Shown here: positions 8,598 to 17,379 of the stretch, one piece after another | How the letters are laid out: each line of letters opens with the position of its first letter | Position numbering within the stretch: position 1 is the first letter of the stretch | Source of the DNA: an uncultured Bacteroidales bacterium | Lineage (GTDB): Bacteria; Bacteroidota; Bacteroidia; Bacteroidales; UBA11471 | Length of the DNA: 49,828 nt | Reading direction: 5' to 3' | Assembly (NCBI GenBank): GCA_947625885.1 | Contig: CANQQA010000021.1 | Span: 1-49,828, forward strand | Notes under the pieces: generated by a model | Seen by the model: only the letters and a program-made list of their open reading frames with translations | Database searches by the model: none | Told to the model about the DNA's origin: nothing | Translations under genes and position numbers: made by a program

Positions 8598-10592
8598 ATG
8601 AAAAAATTATTGTTTTCTTTTTCTCTCTCCTTGCTCTTATTGTCGCAAGGATGTGTAGATAGTGCCTATGATAAAGACATAGACATGAACGTGCAGCTTG
8701 CCGGCAACGGATTATCCGCGCCGATTGGCGAAACCAGCAAGTTTACGTTGAATGACCTTATCGGAGAGGACGACAATCTGAAAGTCGATGGCGACAGCGC
8801 CTATTATATCTCTGAAACCTCTAACTCGACGGCGGAATTTCCTACGCTGGAGTCTTTCAACATTGATAACGGTCTGAACCCTGATATTGATTCGACCCCA
8901 CTGAGGAATATCCCCGAACAGTTGAAATTAGCTGTTGACAATGGATACTCGTATGACGGATATATTGACGATGTGGTACTCAACGATGCGGTCGAGATAG
9001 ACCCGAAAGATATAGATGTGCCGGAAGAGGTCATTCACATTGATACGGCTTATTTCGAGGAGATGCGGGAGGCGACACTGCAATTTACGGTAAACTTGTT
9101 CTCTGAATACAATTCTCAGCGTGATAGTTTCAATTTGTTGCTGGATAACCTTCATGGTGAGTTGCCGAAAATGCTGATATTGTCGACCGGCAGCGATAAA
9201 GGTGATGCTATTCTTTGGACGGAAGATCACAAGCAAGTTACTGTGAAAGATCATAAATTTCGTATAGAGGGAGAAACCGAAGCAAAAGGCGGAGTGTTTA
9301 CATTGAAAATTCCTATTTACGGTATTTATGGAAGAGAATATTTCGATATTAAGGACGGAGTATTGCGTATCATAGACAACGGTTTCACGTTCGAGGGCGA
9401 TGCAAGAGTCCATGTAATACTTGAAAGCGGAACAGCGAAACTTCTCACCGACCCGCATATATCGACAGATTTTGTCATAGAAGATTTGGATATATTCCAT
9501 GTTTTCGGTGATGTAGATGCTTCGGCAGACGAAAATTTCTCTATTGAGATTGGCTCCATGCCCGACTTCTTGAATGAGGAAGGCGTCTATCTCGATTTCT
9601 ATCCCTATATCCAATTACATGCAACCAACCCGATGGGAGTTCCGGTAAAGGCATCTCTCTCCATTATGCCTCAAACCGAAAGCGGCGAGCCTGATACGGT
9701 AAAAGCCGAGATAAATATGTTGCCGGCAACGTACAACTCCGCTACTCAGCTTATGGACGAGGTAATATGCAATTTCTATCTTTCGGATAACGAACCGAAA
9801 GGAATGGATGTTGCCGATAGCACTGTCTTGCTGAACGATACGGTATATAAATGGGTTCCGGCATCGCTTTCGGATTTGCTCGCAAACGGAGTGCCCGAAT
9901 CGCTCGATATCTCCATCAATGCCCATAGCGATAGGTCAAGAGAACACGAAATCGTATTGAGCAATGACTCCAACAATATCCATGTCAATTGCGATATGAC
10001 CGTACCGATGGAATTCGGAAGCAAACTTCATATCAACTATTCCGACGTGCTGGACGGTCTCGACGATGTGTTCCAAGACTTTTCTTTGGATTCGGCAAAA
10101 ATCAATATCGACTATACGACCACTTTGCCGCTCGATCTGACTGTTTCCTTGCAAGGATTGGAGGAGATAACGGAAAAAGATTATCTGGAAAATAATCCTG
10201 ATTATATAAAAGATGAAGAAGATGTGGACGACGACAATGCCGAAAGCAATAATGGAAATAAGGACAAGAATAAGGATAAAAATAAGAAAAAAGAAGTCCA
10301 TTATTATAGAGTGCTGAAAGACATAAGCATCGAAGTATTGGGCGGAGTCGGAAATTCGGGAACGATCAAAGGCTGCGACGATTCTTCTTTGAATCCTCGT
10401 CCTGCCGTCGGCGATATTATCGCTTCTTTGAAAGCGCTCGACCCCGATGCCTTGAAAAAAATGTCGGCAATACGATATACGCTGTCGGGCGATCCCGCCG
10501 GTGCAAGCGGAACTTTGCGCAGCACGCAATATCTGCAACTGAAAATGACTGCCACCATAAGCGGCGTATCCGTAGATCTCGATTCATTATAA
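8598..10592 (+). CDS. Large hypothetical lipoprotein
   Basis: The 664-residue product has a lipoprotein signal with the acylated cysteine at residue 19 (LLSQGC). No enzymatic family is recognised. The body is acidic and rich in beta-type sequence, consistent with several Ig-like or beta-sandwich domains. Around residues 535-570 there is a low-complexity linker of Asp, Asn and Lys repeats (DVDDDNAESNNGNK then KNKDKNKKK). Downstream of it the text resumes as a folded domain ending in a short segment SGVSVDLDSL. It is followed after 8 bp by a DUF5723-type protein gene, so the two probably form an operon and act together at the outer membrane. Base composition is more AT-rich than the ABC gene upstream. 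Function unknown. Confidence 0.85.
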   Translation: MKKLLFSFSLSLLLLSQGCVDSAYDKDIDMNVQLAGNGLSAPIGETSKFTLNDLIGEDDNLKVDGDSAYYISETSNSTAEFPTLESFNIDNGLNPDIDSTPLRNIPEQLKLAVDNGYSYDGYIDDVVLNDAVEIDPKDIDVPEEVIHIDTAYFEEMREATLQFTVNLFSEYNSQRDSFNLLLDNLHGELPKMLILSTGSDKGDAILWTEDHKQVTVKDHKFRIEGETEAKGGVFTLKIPIYGIYGREYFDIKDGVLRIIDNGFTFEGDARVHVILESGTAKLLTDPHISTDFVIEDLDIFHVFGDVDASADENFSIEIGSMPDFLNEEGVYLDFYPYIQLHATNPMGVPVKASLSIMPQTESGEPDTVKAEINMLPATYNSATQLMDEVICNFYLSDNEPKGMDVADSTVLLNDTVYKWVPASLSDLLANGVPESLDISINAHSDRSREHEIVLSNDSNNIHVNCDMTVPMEFGSKLHINYSDVLDGLDDVFQDFSLDSAKINIDYTTTLPLDLTVSLQGLEEITEKDYLENNPDYIKDEEDVDDDNAESNNGNKDKNKDKNKKKEVHYYRVLKDISIEVLGGVGNSGTIKGCDDSSLNPRPAVGDIIASLKALDPDALKKMSAIRYTLSGDPAGASGTLRSTQYLQLKMTATISGVSVDLDSL

Positions 10593-10600
10593 TTGTTTAG

Positions 10601-12010
10601 ATGCTTACTGAAATGAAAATCTCGTACACAAAATATATAGTAATTGCCGGTATGCTTTTCGGTGCATTTGCCGGCGTGAGTGCCCAGACGCAGCTCGGTT
10701 CTTATTTCTTGGAACAGTCGCCCTATCGGCACCAACTCAATCCGGCTCTTATGCCCGATAGAGGTTATGTAGCGATACCCGCATTGGGAAACATTGAATT
10801 CAATGTCAATTCGCCGTTGAGTTATAAAACCTTTGTTTATCCCTCCAAGGGCAATAAATTGAATACTTTCCTCAGTCCCGAAGTCGATGCCAAAGAATTT
10901 GCCTCGAAAATCAAAGACGCGAATCCGTTGATGCTCAACGTCGATTTGTCGATACTCTCTTTCGGGTTCTTCAAATGGAACGGATACAATACGTTCGATA
11001 TTTCTTTGCGCAGCCGAAATTCGTTTGTATTGCCGGGCGATTTGTTCCTCTTCCTTAAAAACGGTAATCCCGTAGAGGGTAATTCGTATGACTTGCACAA
11101 TACGGCAATACGAAGCAATACCTATGTGGAACTGGCGTTGGGTCATGCCCGCAAAATCACCGACCAATGGACGGCGGGCGCCAAAGTGAAAGCCCTTGTG
11201 GGTGCTGCCAACCTCAATGCCCGTTTCGACCGCCTCGACTTGACGATGTCGGAGGATCAATGGCGGATAAATGCTCTCGGTGCTACCGAGCTGTCTGTCG
11301 CAGGCGTCGTTTTGAAAGAAGAGGAAAACGGGTTGGTCGATGGCATAGACTTCGATAGCGGACAACTCGGTGTTTCCGGCGGCGGTGTGGGTATCGACCT
11401 CGGTGTTACCTACGAGCCGATTGAACATCTGGTCGTATCGGCTGCCGTTACCGATCTCGGTTTTATAACATGGAATAAGAAACACAGCCACAAAGGAACA
11501 CCGAAAAGCGATGTCGTCTTCGAAGGTTTTCACGGTATCGGTAACGACGATTACGTGGAAGATGGCGTAACGAAAACGGTCGATGATCAGGTGGACGATT
11601 TGATGGACGACCTCAAAACGATTTACGAATTTGAAACGGAGGAAGCCTCATCACGCACCACGGGACTTGCCCCCACGATTTTGGTCGGTGGCGAATACCA
11701 GCTGTTGAACAACCGCATTACTGCCGGTTTGGTCTATTCGACGACTTTCTATCCGGGACGTGCACATACGCGCCTTATGGCAAGCCTCAATCTGAAACCC
11801 CTGCGTATGATTATGGTCGGCATCAACGGCTCGGTATCCAATTATGCAAACACGTTCGGTGCGGTCATCAATCTCGGTCCTTTATTCATCGGCGCCGAAG
11901 TGTCTTCGCTGAAAGTATCGTCCGAATTTATTCCGCTGGGCAAGTTGGCGGCGAATATCAATTTCGGACTCTGTGTTCCGCTGGGTAAAAATCCGAATGC
12001 AAAAAAATAA
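10601..12010 (+). CDS. DUF5723-like outer-membrane protein
   Basis: The 469-residue product has a signal peptide ending near GVSAQ and then QTQLGSYFLEQSPYRHQLNPAL, the opening typical of the Bacteroidota DUF5723 family as I recall it. The remainder alternates short amphipathic strands with glycine turns, consistent with a PorV/FadL-like beta-barrel. ATG at 10601 or 10613 could start it; the second gives a tighter signal peptide. It sits 8 bp after the large lipoprotein and is closed by a strong terminator at 12028-12058. The family has no known function. A role together with the lipoprotein, for example as a barrel-lipoprotein pair, is inferred only from proximity. Confidence 0.75.
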   Translation: MLTEMKISYTKYIVIAGMLFGAFAGVSAQTQLGSYFLEQSPYRHQLNPALMPDRGYVAIPALGNIEFNVNSPLSYKTFVYPSKGNKLNTFLSPEVDAKEFASKIKDANPLMLNVDLSILSFGFFKWNGYNTFDISLRSRNSFVLPGDLFLFLKNGNPVEGNSYDLHNTAIRSNTYVELALGHARKITDQWTAGAKVKALVGAANLNARFDRLDLTMSEDQWRINALGATELSVAGVVLKEEENGLVDGIDFDSGQLGVSGGGVGIDLGVTYEPIEHLVVSAAVTDLGFITWNKKHSHKGTPKSDVVFEGFHGIGNDDYVEDGVTKTVDDQVDDLMDDLKTIYEFETEEASSRTTGLAPTILVGGEYQLLNNRITAGLVYSTTFYPGRAHTRLMASLNLKPLRMIMVGINGSVSNYANTFGAVINLGPLFIGAEVSSLKVSSEFIPLGKLAANINFGLCVPLGKNPNAKK

Positions 12011-12027
12011 TTACAGTGCATAACCTG

Positions 12028-12058
12028 ACTGCCCGACCGAAAATCGGGCAGTTTTTTT
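12028..12058 (+). terminator. Rho-independent terminator between the barrel gene and the alkyltransferase
   Basis: A 9-bp stem (12028-12036 with 12044-12052) enclosing a 7-nt loop is followed by a run of seven T. It ends only 11 bp before the ATG of the alkyltransferase, leaving no room for a separate promoter after it. Confidence 0.85.
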
Positions 12059-12069
12059 ATCCGATTCTC

Positions 12070-12555
12070 ATGGACGATACTTTCAGCTTTCAGGCATATG
12101 CTTTTCCTGTCGGCACGATATGGATAGGGGAGCGGGAGGGCGCGATAACGGACATCTCCTATTCTCCGCTTCATCGGGGCGTGGAACGCGAGACGCCCCC
12201 GATACGGCAGGCGGCTTTGCAGCTCGGCGAATATTTCGACGGTAAACGCCGGCAATTTTCTTTGCCTTTGTCGCCCGAAGGAACGCCGTTCCAGCAAGCC
12301 GTGTGGAACGCCTTGCTGGAAATTCCTTACGGCGATACCCGCACATACGGCGAAATAGCCCGCGCCGTCGGCTCTCCTGCCGGAGCCCGTGCGGTGGGTA
12401 TGGCTTGCAACCGCAATCCCATAGCTATCGTCATACCCTGTCATCGGGTCGTCGGCAGTACGGGCAGGCTTACCGGCTATGCCGGAGGGCTTGCGCTGAA
12501 AGCACACCTCCTGCAACTCGAAGCGGCAGCCGACAAGCCGGAAAGGTTGTGGTGA
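12070..12555 (+). CDS. ogt: Methylated-DNA-[protein]-cysteine S-methyltransferase
   Basis: The 161-residue protein repairs O6-alkylguanine by transferring the alkyl group to its own cysteine. The acceptor is Cys124 in PCHRV, preceded by the DNA-binding helix segment with RTYGEIARAVGSP and the arginine-finger area ARAVGMACNRNP. The N-terminal domain is short, as in Ogt-type enzymes. The ATG at 12070 was chosen over an in-frame GTG at 12016 because the longer frame would read through the terminator hairpin. No promoter fits between that hairpin and the ATG, so expression probably depends on read-through or on a promoter inside the upstream gene. Convergent with rplS. Confidence 0.93.
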   Translation: MDDTFSFQAYAFPVGTIWIGEREGAITDISYSPLHRGVERETPPIRQAALQLGEYFDGKRRQFSLPLSPEGTPFQQAVWNALLEIPYGDTRTYGEIARAVGSPAGARAVGMACNRNPIAIVIPCHRVVGSTGRLTGYAGGLALKAHLLQLEAAADKPERLW

Positions 12556-12562
12556 GAAAAAC

Positions 12563-12598
12563 AGAAAGCCTCCGTTTCACGAAAAACGGAGGCTTTCT
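12563..12598. terminator. Bidirectional terminator between ogt and rplS
   Basis: A 15-bp perfect stem (12563-12577 with 12584-12598) with a 6-nt loop lies between two convergent genes. A-rich and T-rich flanks on both sides suit termination in both directions. Confidence 0.8.
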
Positions 12599-12617
12599 AT
12601 ATAAGACCGCTATTGTC

Positions 12618-12965
12618 TTAGATTCTTTTTTCTCTGATGCGGGCTTTTTTACCGGTAAGTGCGCGCAGGTAATAGAGTTTGGCGCGGCGTACTTTACCCA
12701 CTTTATTGACAGTGATGCTGTCGATGAACGGCGATTCGAGCGGGAAAATTCTTTCCACACCGATGTTGTCGGACATCTTGCGCACTGTAAAACGTTTCTT
12801 TTCTCCACAGCCGGAGATACGGATTACCACCCCGCGATATTGCTGGATACGCTCTTTGTTACCCTCTTTGATGCGGTATGCCACCGTTACGGTGTCGCCG
12901 CTTTTGAACGAGGGGTGTTGTTTTCCCGTTGCAAATGCCTCTTCGGCAATTTTCATCAAATCCAT
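12618..12965 (-). CDS. rplS: 50S ribosomal protein L19
   Basis: The 115-residue protein is L19 at the 30S-50S interface. It begins [20 protein letters not shown] and contains the family signature [22 protein letters not shown] followed by [15 protein letters not shown] and [15 protein letters not shown]. An in-frame ATG 33 bp upstream would add 11 residues not found in the family, so 12965 was taken as the start. It appears monocistronic, with its own promoter upstream and a shared terminator with ogt. Confidence 0.97.
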   Translation of the reverse strand: MDLMKIAEEAFATGKQHPSFKSGDTVTVAYRIKEGNKERIQQYRGVVIRISGCGEKKRFTVRKMSDNIGVERIFPLESPFIDSITVNKVGKVRRAKLYYLRALTGKKARIREKRI

Positions 12966-13044
12966 TTCTGTAACTGTTAAATGTTGATATCGACGCAATA
13001 TGCACAGGTTACACTATCCCTGCCAGAGATTGCGAAAAGCGGGG

Positions 13045-13076
13045 CAAAGTAACGATTTTTTTTTGAGAAAAACAAG
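13045..13076 (-). promoter_or_regulatory. Candidate promoter of rplS
   Basis: On the minus strand, CTTG (13073-13076) is followed after 20 nt by TTACTTTG (13045-13052), one mismatch from TAnnTTTG. The predicted leader is about 75 nt. Confidence 0.5.
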
Positions 13077-13190
13077 AACGATTCTTATTTTTCGTGTTTT
13101 GAATGTTTATTTTCGTTTGCAGCGGTGAAAAAAAGGAAGAGGAAAGAGAGTTATTCTCGGAATTTTCGTTGCCTGTTTCTCGGAAATGCC

Positions 13191-13198
13191 TATATTTG
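13191..13198 (+). promoter_or_regulatory. -7 box for the GH3-serine hydrolase gene
   Basis: TATATTTG is a perfect -7 element; TTTTCG at 13163-13168 is a plausible -33 region. Transcription would begin near 13203, 23 nt before the ATG at 13226, which supports that start. Confidence 0.65.
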
Positions 13199-13225
13199 TT
13201 TGTCCAAATAAACGGCAAATTACTC

Positions 13226-16200
13226 ATGAAGAAAATAGTTGTTTTTTTATTTTGTATCGCAGCGTGTTTCCCCGTAACGGCAGCGCCGACGCGGCTTTAT
13301 GCCGGTGTCGATACCGCAGCCATGAACCGTTGGGTGGAGTCGGTCATGCGCACCCTGTCGGTGCCCGAGCGCATCGGACAGCTCTTTGTGGCGGGTGTGG
13401 AAACGAAAATGACCGATGCCAACCGCGCGACGATAAAGGAGTACATCGAACATTGTCATGTGGGCGGACTGCTCTTTTTCGCCGGTACGCCCGAAGACCA
13501 GCTGGCGCTCACGCTTGAAGCGCAGTCGGCAGCCCGCGTGCCCCTGCTCATTACGCTGGACGGCGAATGGGGGCTGGCGATGCGGCTTTCGGGTACTCCC
13601 GTGTTTCCCCGCAACATGACGCTGGGTGCCGTGCAGAACGATTCGCTCATATATGCTTACGGGCGCGAAATGGGACGGGCGTGTCGGCGCATGGGCATTC
13701 AGGTCAATTTCGCTCCCGTGCTCGATGTAAACAGCAATCCGCTCAATCCCGTCATCGGCATTCGTTCTTTCGGAGAAAATCCCGAAGAGGTAGCCCGTCG
13801 CGCCATTGCCTATGCCGCCGGATTGGAAGACGAGGGCGTGATGGCGGTGGGCAAGCACTTTCCGGGACACGGCGATACGCACGAAGATTCGCATCAGACG
13901 CTCCCGCTGGTCGCGCGGACGAGAGAGCAATTCGACACGTGCGACCTCTATCCGTTCCGCCGCAGCATCGAAGCCGGATTGTCGGGCATCATGGTGGCGC
14001 ACCTGCGTGTTCCCGCTCTCGACTCTGCCTCCCGCCCTTCGTCACTCTCTCCGATCATTGTTACCGACCTGTTGCAAAAGGAGTTGGGATTTGAAGGACT
14101 TGTCTTTACCGACGCCCTTGCCATGAAAGGAGCGGTATCGACCACCCCCTCTCTCGATGCCCTGCGGGCGGGAAACGATGTGCTGCTCGACCCCCTTCAC
14201 CTGCAACGCGAGTACGACAGCCTCGTAGAGGCGTACAATAACGGCGAACTCTCCGAAGAAGTAATCAATGCCCATTGCCGGAAAATACTCCGGTATAAAT
14301 ATCTTTTGGGGCTCAACCGGTATAAACCGGTATCGGTCGAAGATTTGCGGGAAGACCTCAACACCCTCGAAGCCCGAAAACTCATACGGCAGCTCTCGGC
14401 ACAAGCCGTTACCGTCGTGCGGAATCGGGACGACCGGTTGCCGTTTACGCATCTCGACAGGAGCGGGTTCGGGGTGGTCGTCGTCGGGAAAAACGATGCG
14501 AATGCTTTTCTGACCCGTTTGCGGGAATACGTACCCCTTACCTACGTCGTGCGGTTGAATGCCGAAACCGGCGATAAGGGAATCGCTGCGGCACATCGCA
14601 CTGTCGGGAAAAGCCGTGCGATAGTCGCCGTATTCTCGAATGATGCCAAAGAGGTGCAGATGGCGCAGAAAGTTTTGTCCGACGCCGATAAGACGCTCGT
14701 GTTCTTTACCTCGCCTTATCGGGCGGAACGGTATCGGAAATTGATTCGGCAGTCCGATGCCGTCGTGTTTGCCTATGAAGGATATAACGTCATGCAGGAG
14801 TGCGCCGCCGAAACGCTTTTCGGGGGTAACGCGGCTGTCGGTCGGCTGCCTGTGAGTGTCGGCAGCCTGTTTCGGCAAGGCGACGGCATTGATATGGCGG
14901 CGTCGCGCTTGGGACACGCTTTTCCCGAAGAGGTCGGCATGGACAGCCGCTTCCTAAGCCGTATCGACAGTATCGTGCGGGAAGGTATCGACAGCATGGC
15001 TTTCCCGGGCTGCCAGATACTCGTTTCCCGACATAAAAAAATCGTTTACGAACGGGCGTTCGGATATTTCGATTACGAAAAGACGCACGCCGTCAGGTTG
15101 GACGACATCTACGACCTCGCCTCCATTACGAAAGTGATGGCTACCCTGCCGGCAATCATGTGGCTCAACGACCACGAACAGGTGCGGCTTGCCGCACCGC
15201 TCGGCTTCTATCTGCCGGAGTTGCGCGACCATGGTTTGTCGGCGATTACTTTGCGCCAGACCCTGATGCACGAAAGCGGCTTGCCCGCCACCATACCCTT
15301 GCGCCGTCTGCTGTTGGACCCCGACAGTTATCCGTCGCCTTTGCTGAAACGGCATCGGGACAGCGAGTACCGCATACAGGTCGATCGCAATTGGTATGCT
15401 TATAAAGATTGCCGCTTGAAACCTTGGTTGGTCAATGACACCGAAACTTCCGATTTTTCTCTGCCTGTCACGGACAAACTGTATGCCGACAAACATTTGC
15501 CCGATACGATATGGCAAGCCATACTCTCGGTGAATCGCATGAAAGAACCTGTTTACAAATACAGCGACCTCAATTTCATTATCCTGCAAAAACTGACCGA
15601 ACGGGTTTCGGGTGAGGGGCTCGACCGCTTTATCGAGAAACGTTTGCTGCGACCTATCGGTGCTTATCGCACGACGTTCCGTCCCACGTTGAAATTCGAC
15701 TCGACCCGTATTGCCCCCACCGAAGACGATGCTTTTCTCCGCCACCAGCTTATCGACGGCTACCCCCACGATGAACTGGCTTGCTTCATGGGCGGCGTGA
15801 GCGGGAACGCCGGACTTTTTTCCAACGCCCGCGACTTAGCAAAAATATTGCAAATGCTACAAGACAAAGGATCATACGGCAACGAAGAATATTTGGAACC
15901 GACTACCGTCCAATTGTTTGTTACGACGAAAAGCTCCCGCAGCCGACGCGGGTTGGGATTTGACAAGCCCGATACCGGACACCCGAACCGAAGCCCGACC
16001 TGCAAAGAAGCACCGGCATCGGTCTATGGACACACCGGTTACACGGGTACCGCTTTCTGGGTCGATCCCGATAACGACCTCATCTACATTTTCCTCTGCA
16101 ATCGCGTTTATCCGCATCGCTGGAATACACGGTTGCAGGATATGAATATCCGCACCCGCATACAGTCGGTCATTTATCAGTCGCTCTATCCCTCTTCCGC

Positions 16201-16228
16201 TCATTTCTCCGGAAAAATATCCGAATAA
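13226..16228 (+). CDS. GH3 beta-N-acetylhexosaminidase-like domain fused to a class C beta-lactamase-type serine hydrolase, exported
   Basis: A 1000-residue exported protein with a signal peptide ending near VTAAP. Residues about 40-400 form a NagZ-like GH3 domain: KHFPGHGDT at 210-218, the catalytic dyad DSH (Asp221/His223) and the nucleophile Asp296 in FTDALAMKG. Residues about 400-560 form the GH3 C-terminal sandwich. From about residue 595 a serine hydrolase/beta-lactamase domain begins, with SITK (Ser633, Lys636), a YSD box in KYSDLNF and an HTG triad in GHTGYTG. The pair suggests a periplasmic enzyme acting on peptidoglycan fragments, one domain removing N-acetylglucosamine and the other attacking an ester or peptide bond. 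The architecture is known in Bacteroidota; the second activity is unproven. Its end overlaps the convergent flavodoxin-like gene by 28 bp. Confidence 0.92.
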   Translation: MKKIVVFLFCIAACFPVTAAPTRLYAGVDTAAMNRWVESVMRTLSVPERIGQLFVAGVETKMTDANRATIKEYIEHCHVGGLLFFAGTPEDQLALTLEAQSAARVPLLITLDGEWGLAMRLSGTPVFPRNMTLGAVQNDSLIYAYGREMGRACRRMGIQVNFAPVLDVNSNPLNPVIGIRSFGENPEEVARRAIAYAAGLEDEGVMAVGKHFPGHGDTHEDSHQTLPLVARTREQFDTCDLYPFRRSIEAGLSGIMVAHLRVPALDSASRPSSLSPIIVTDLLQKELGFEGLVFTDALAMKGAVSTTPSLDALRAGNDVLLDPLHLQREYDSLVEAYNNGELSEEVINAHCRKILRYKYLLGLNRYKPVSVEDLREDLNTLEARKLIRQLSAQAVTVVRNRDDRLPFTHLDRSGFGVVVVGKNDANAFLTRLREYVPLTYVVRLNAETGDKGIAAAHRTVGKSRAIVAVFSNDAKEVQMAQKVLSDADKTLVFFTSPYRAERYRKLIRQSDAVVFAYEGYNVMQECAAETLFGGNAAVGRLPVSVGSLFRQGDGIDMAASRLGHAFPEEVGMDSRFLSRIDSIVREGIDSMAFPGCQILVSRHKKIVYERAFGYFDYEKTHAVRLDDIYDLASITKVMATLPAIMWLNDHEQVRLAAPLGFYLPELRDHGLSAITLRQTLMHESGLPATIPLRRLLLDPDSYPSPLLKRHRDSEYRIQVDRNWYAYKDCRLKPWLVNDTETSDFSLPVTDKLYADKHLPDTIWQAILSVNRMKEPVYKYSDLNFIILQKLTERVSGEGLDRFIEKRLLRPIGAYRTTFRPTLKFDSTRIAPTEDDAFLRHQLIDGYPHDELACFMGGVSGNAGLFSNARDLAKILQMLQDKGSYGNEEYLEPTTVQLFVTTKSSRSRRGLGFDKPDTGHPNRSPTCKEAPASVYGHTGYTGTAFWVDPDNDLIYIFLCNRVYPHRWNTRLQDMNIRTRIQSVIYQSLYPSSAHFSGKISE

Positions 16229-16671
16229 AACACTTCTTTCCAATTGGCGACCCTATGCCCGTCGGGAGCCGTGCGGCTGTCGATATGAGTTGCCGGACAA
16301 TGGCTTTCCGATATGAATGCCACTTCGACAGCCGAGGCGATGCGCACGCAAGTCGGCGACATCATGCGCCGTAATGCCGGAGCCGCACTCACCGATAAAG
16401 GCGTCGAAAGACTTATGGGAACGAATGTCCGCCCCGACAGCCTGTCGGTTTCGATACGGTCGGAAAGTTGCAGCCACTCTCCGGGCAGCACGGCATCGCT
16501 CCAATGCGCGGACAGTAATAGCAAAACATCGTATTTCGACAATTTTGCCGCCGACAATGCCGAAACGTGCATCACGTCGGCTGCCGGCAGTGCCAGCCGC
16601 GATTTCAGTTTTTCTGGGGCATCTCCTTTTTGGGCAGAGGTGTCGTAAACAATGGCGATTTTCTCTTTCAT
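16201..16671 (-). CDS. Flavodoxin-like small protein
   Basis: The 156-residue frame starts MKEKIAIVYDTSAQKGD, a first beta-strand and loop like flavodoxins, and KYDVLLLLSAHWSDAVLPGEW matches the third strand and following loop of that fold. The phosphate loop lacks the usual T/S-rich sequence that holds FMN. The C-terminal half, after about residue 90, is not recognisable as flavodoxin, so either this is a diverged relative or the frame has been altered. ATG at 16671 is preferred over a longer frame that opens with an unlikely leader. The last 28 bp overlap the end of the GH3 fusion gene. Function unknown. Confidence 0.55.
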   Translation of the reverse strand: MKEKIAIVYDTSAQKGDAPEKLKSRLALPAADVMHVSALSAAKLSKYDVLLLLSAHWSDAVLPGEWLQLSDRIETDRLSGRTFVPISLSTPLSVSAAPALRRMMSPTCVRIASAVEVAFISESHCPATHIDSRTAPDGHRVANWKEVFYSDIFPEK

Positions 16672-16884
16672 ACCGTAAAATGTTAGTATCGAGAAAACGT
16701 TGCTGTCGCCGGTAATGTTTAGTATAAAAATCGTAAGACATGATAAAAAATACACCGCCGGAATTTCGCTCTTTTTTCGAGTCGATTCCGTATATCAGCG
16801 GCTTTGTTTATCAGGAGGGGAGAAGATTTGCACCCGATTTTTTCGGATATGGTATGGAAACGATAAAATAAATATTTCCCAATC

Positions 16885-16917
16885 TTTACAAAAGGTGGCA
16901 GTTTTTTTGTATATTTG
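16885..16917 (+). promoter_or_regulatory. Promoter of the IbrAB-like operon
   Basis: TTTAC (16885-16889) is followed after 20 nt by TATATTTG (16910-16917), a perfect -7 box. Predicted transcription starts near 16922, about 29 nt before the first ATG at 16951. It lies in a markedly AT-rich 280-bp gap. Confidence 0.7.
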
Positions 16918-16950
16918 CGAAAATCTCAGGTTGTAAAAAAAATCTGCGTT

Positions 16951-17379
16951 ATGAAAATCGAGAAATTAGGAGGCACCTCGCCCCAACTCTACAAATTGGT
17001 CGCTCCATTGGTCTTGGATCCCGATGTATTGCGGCAAAATAATAATTGTCCGTTTCGGACGACAGAACATCATGAATGGCTGGTGGCAACCGACGACGAA
17101 GGTACGACGGCAAAAGCCTTTTTCCCGATAGAACGTCGATTTACGTATTGGTATGTCAATAATTATTTTGTTCCCGAACAAGATGAAAAACAGATATTGA
17201 GAGGTTTCGTCCGTGAGGTAAAACGTCTTTGTGAAAAGAAGATGCCTGTTGTTGTCGTAGCTCTTGCTCGTCATGCGGATTTCTTTTATGAAAAAGGCTT
17301 TTCGATAGAAAAAGAATGGAAGTTATATGTAAAGATGAAATATGTTAAGTCCGAAAGGAAAGCGCAGAAACGTATATGA
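16951..17379 (+). CDS. GNAT-like small protein, first gene of the IbrAB-like operon
   Basis: The 142-residue product starts MKIEKLGGTSPQLYKLVAPL. No family is certain, but the end of the protein has the strand-helix-strand order of GNAT N-acetyltransferases: a helix with EKQILRGFVREVKRLCEKK, a strand MPVVVVAL, then HADFFYEKGFSIEKEWKLYVKMK, where FYEKGF is the common GNAT motif. The acetyl-CoA pyrophosphate loop (Q/RxxGxG/A) is not evident, so catalysis is doubtful. It overlaps the next gene by 38 bp and shares its promoter, so it should act with the IbrA/IbrB-like proteins. The 5' part is AT-rich compared with the backbone. Confidence 0.7.
   Translation: MKIEKLGGTSPQLYKLVAPLVLDPDVLRQNNNCPFRTTEHHEWLVATDDEGTTAKAFFPIERRFTYWYVNNYFVPEQDEKQILRGFVREVKRLCEKKMPVVVVALARHADFFYEKGFSIEKEWKLYVKMKYVKSERKAQKRI

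Noticed and set aside
12016-12069. N-terminal extension of ogt from GTG 12016
   Set aside because: It would read through the terminator hairpin and match nothing in the family.
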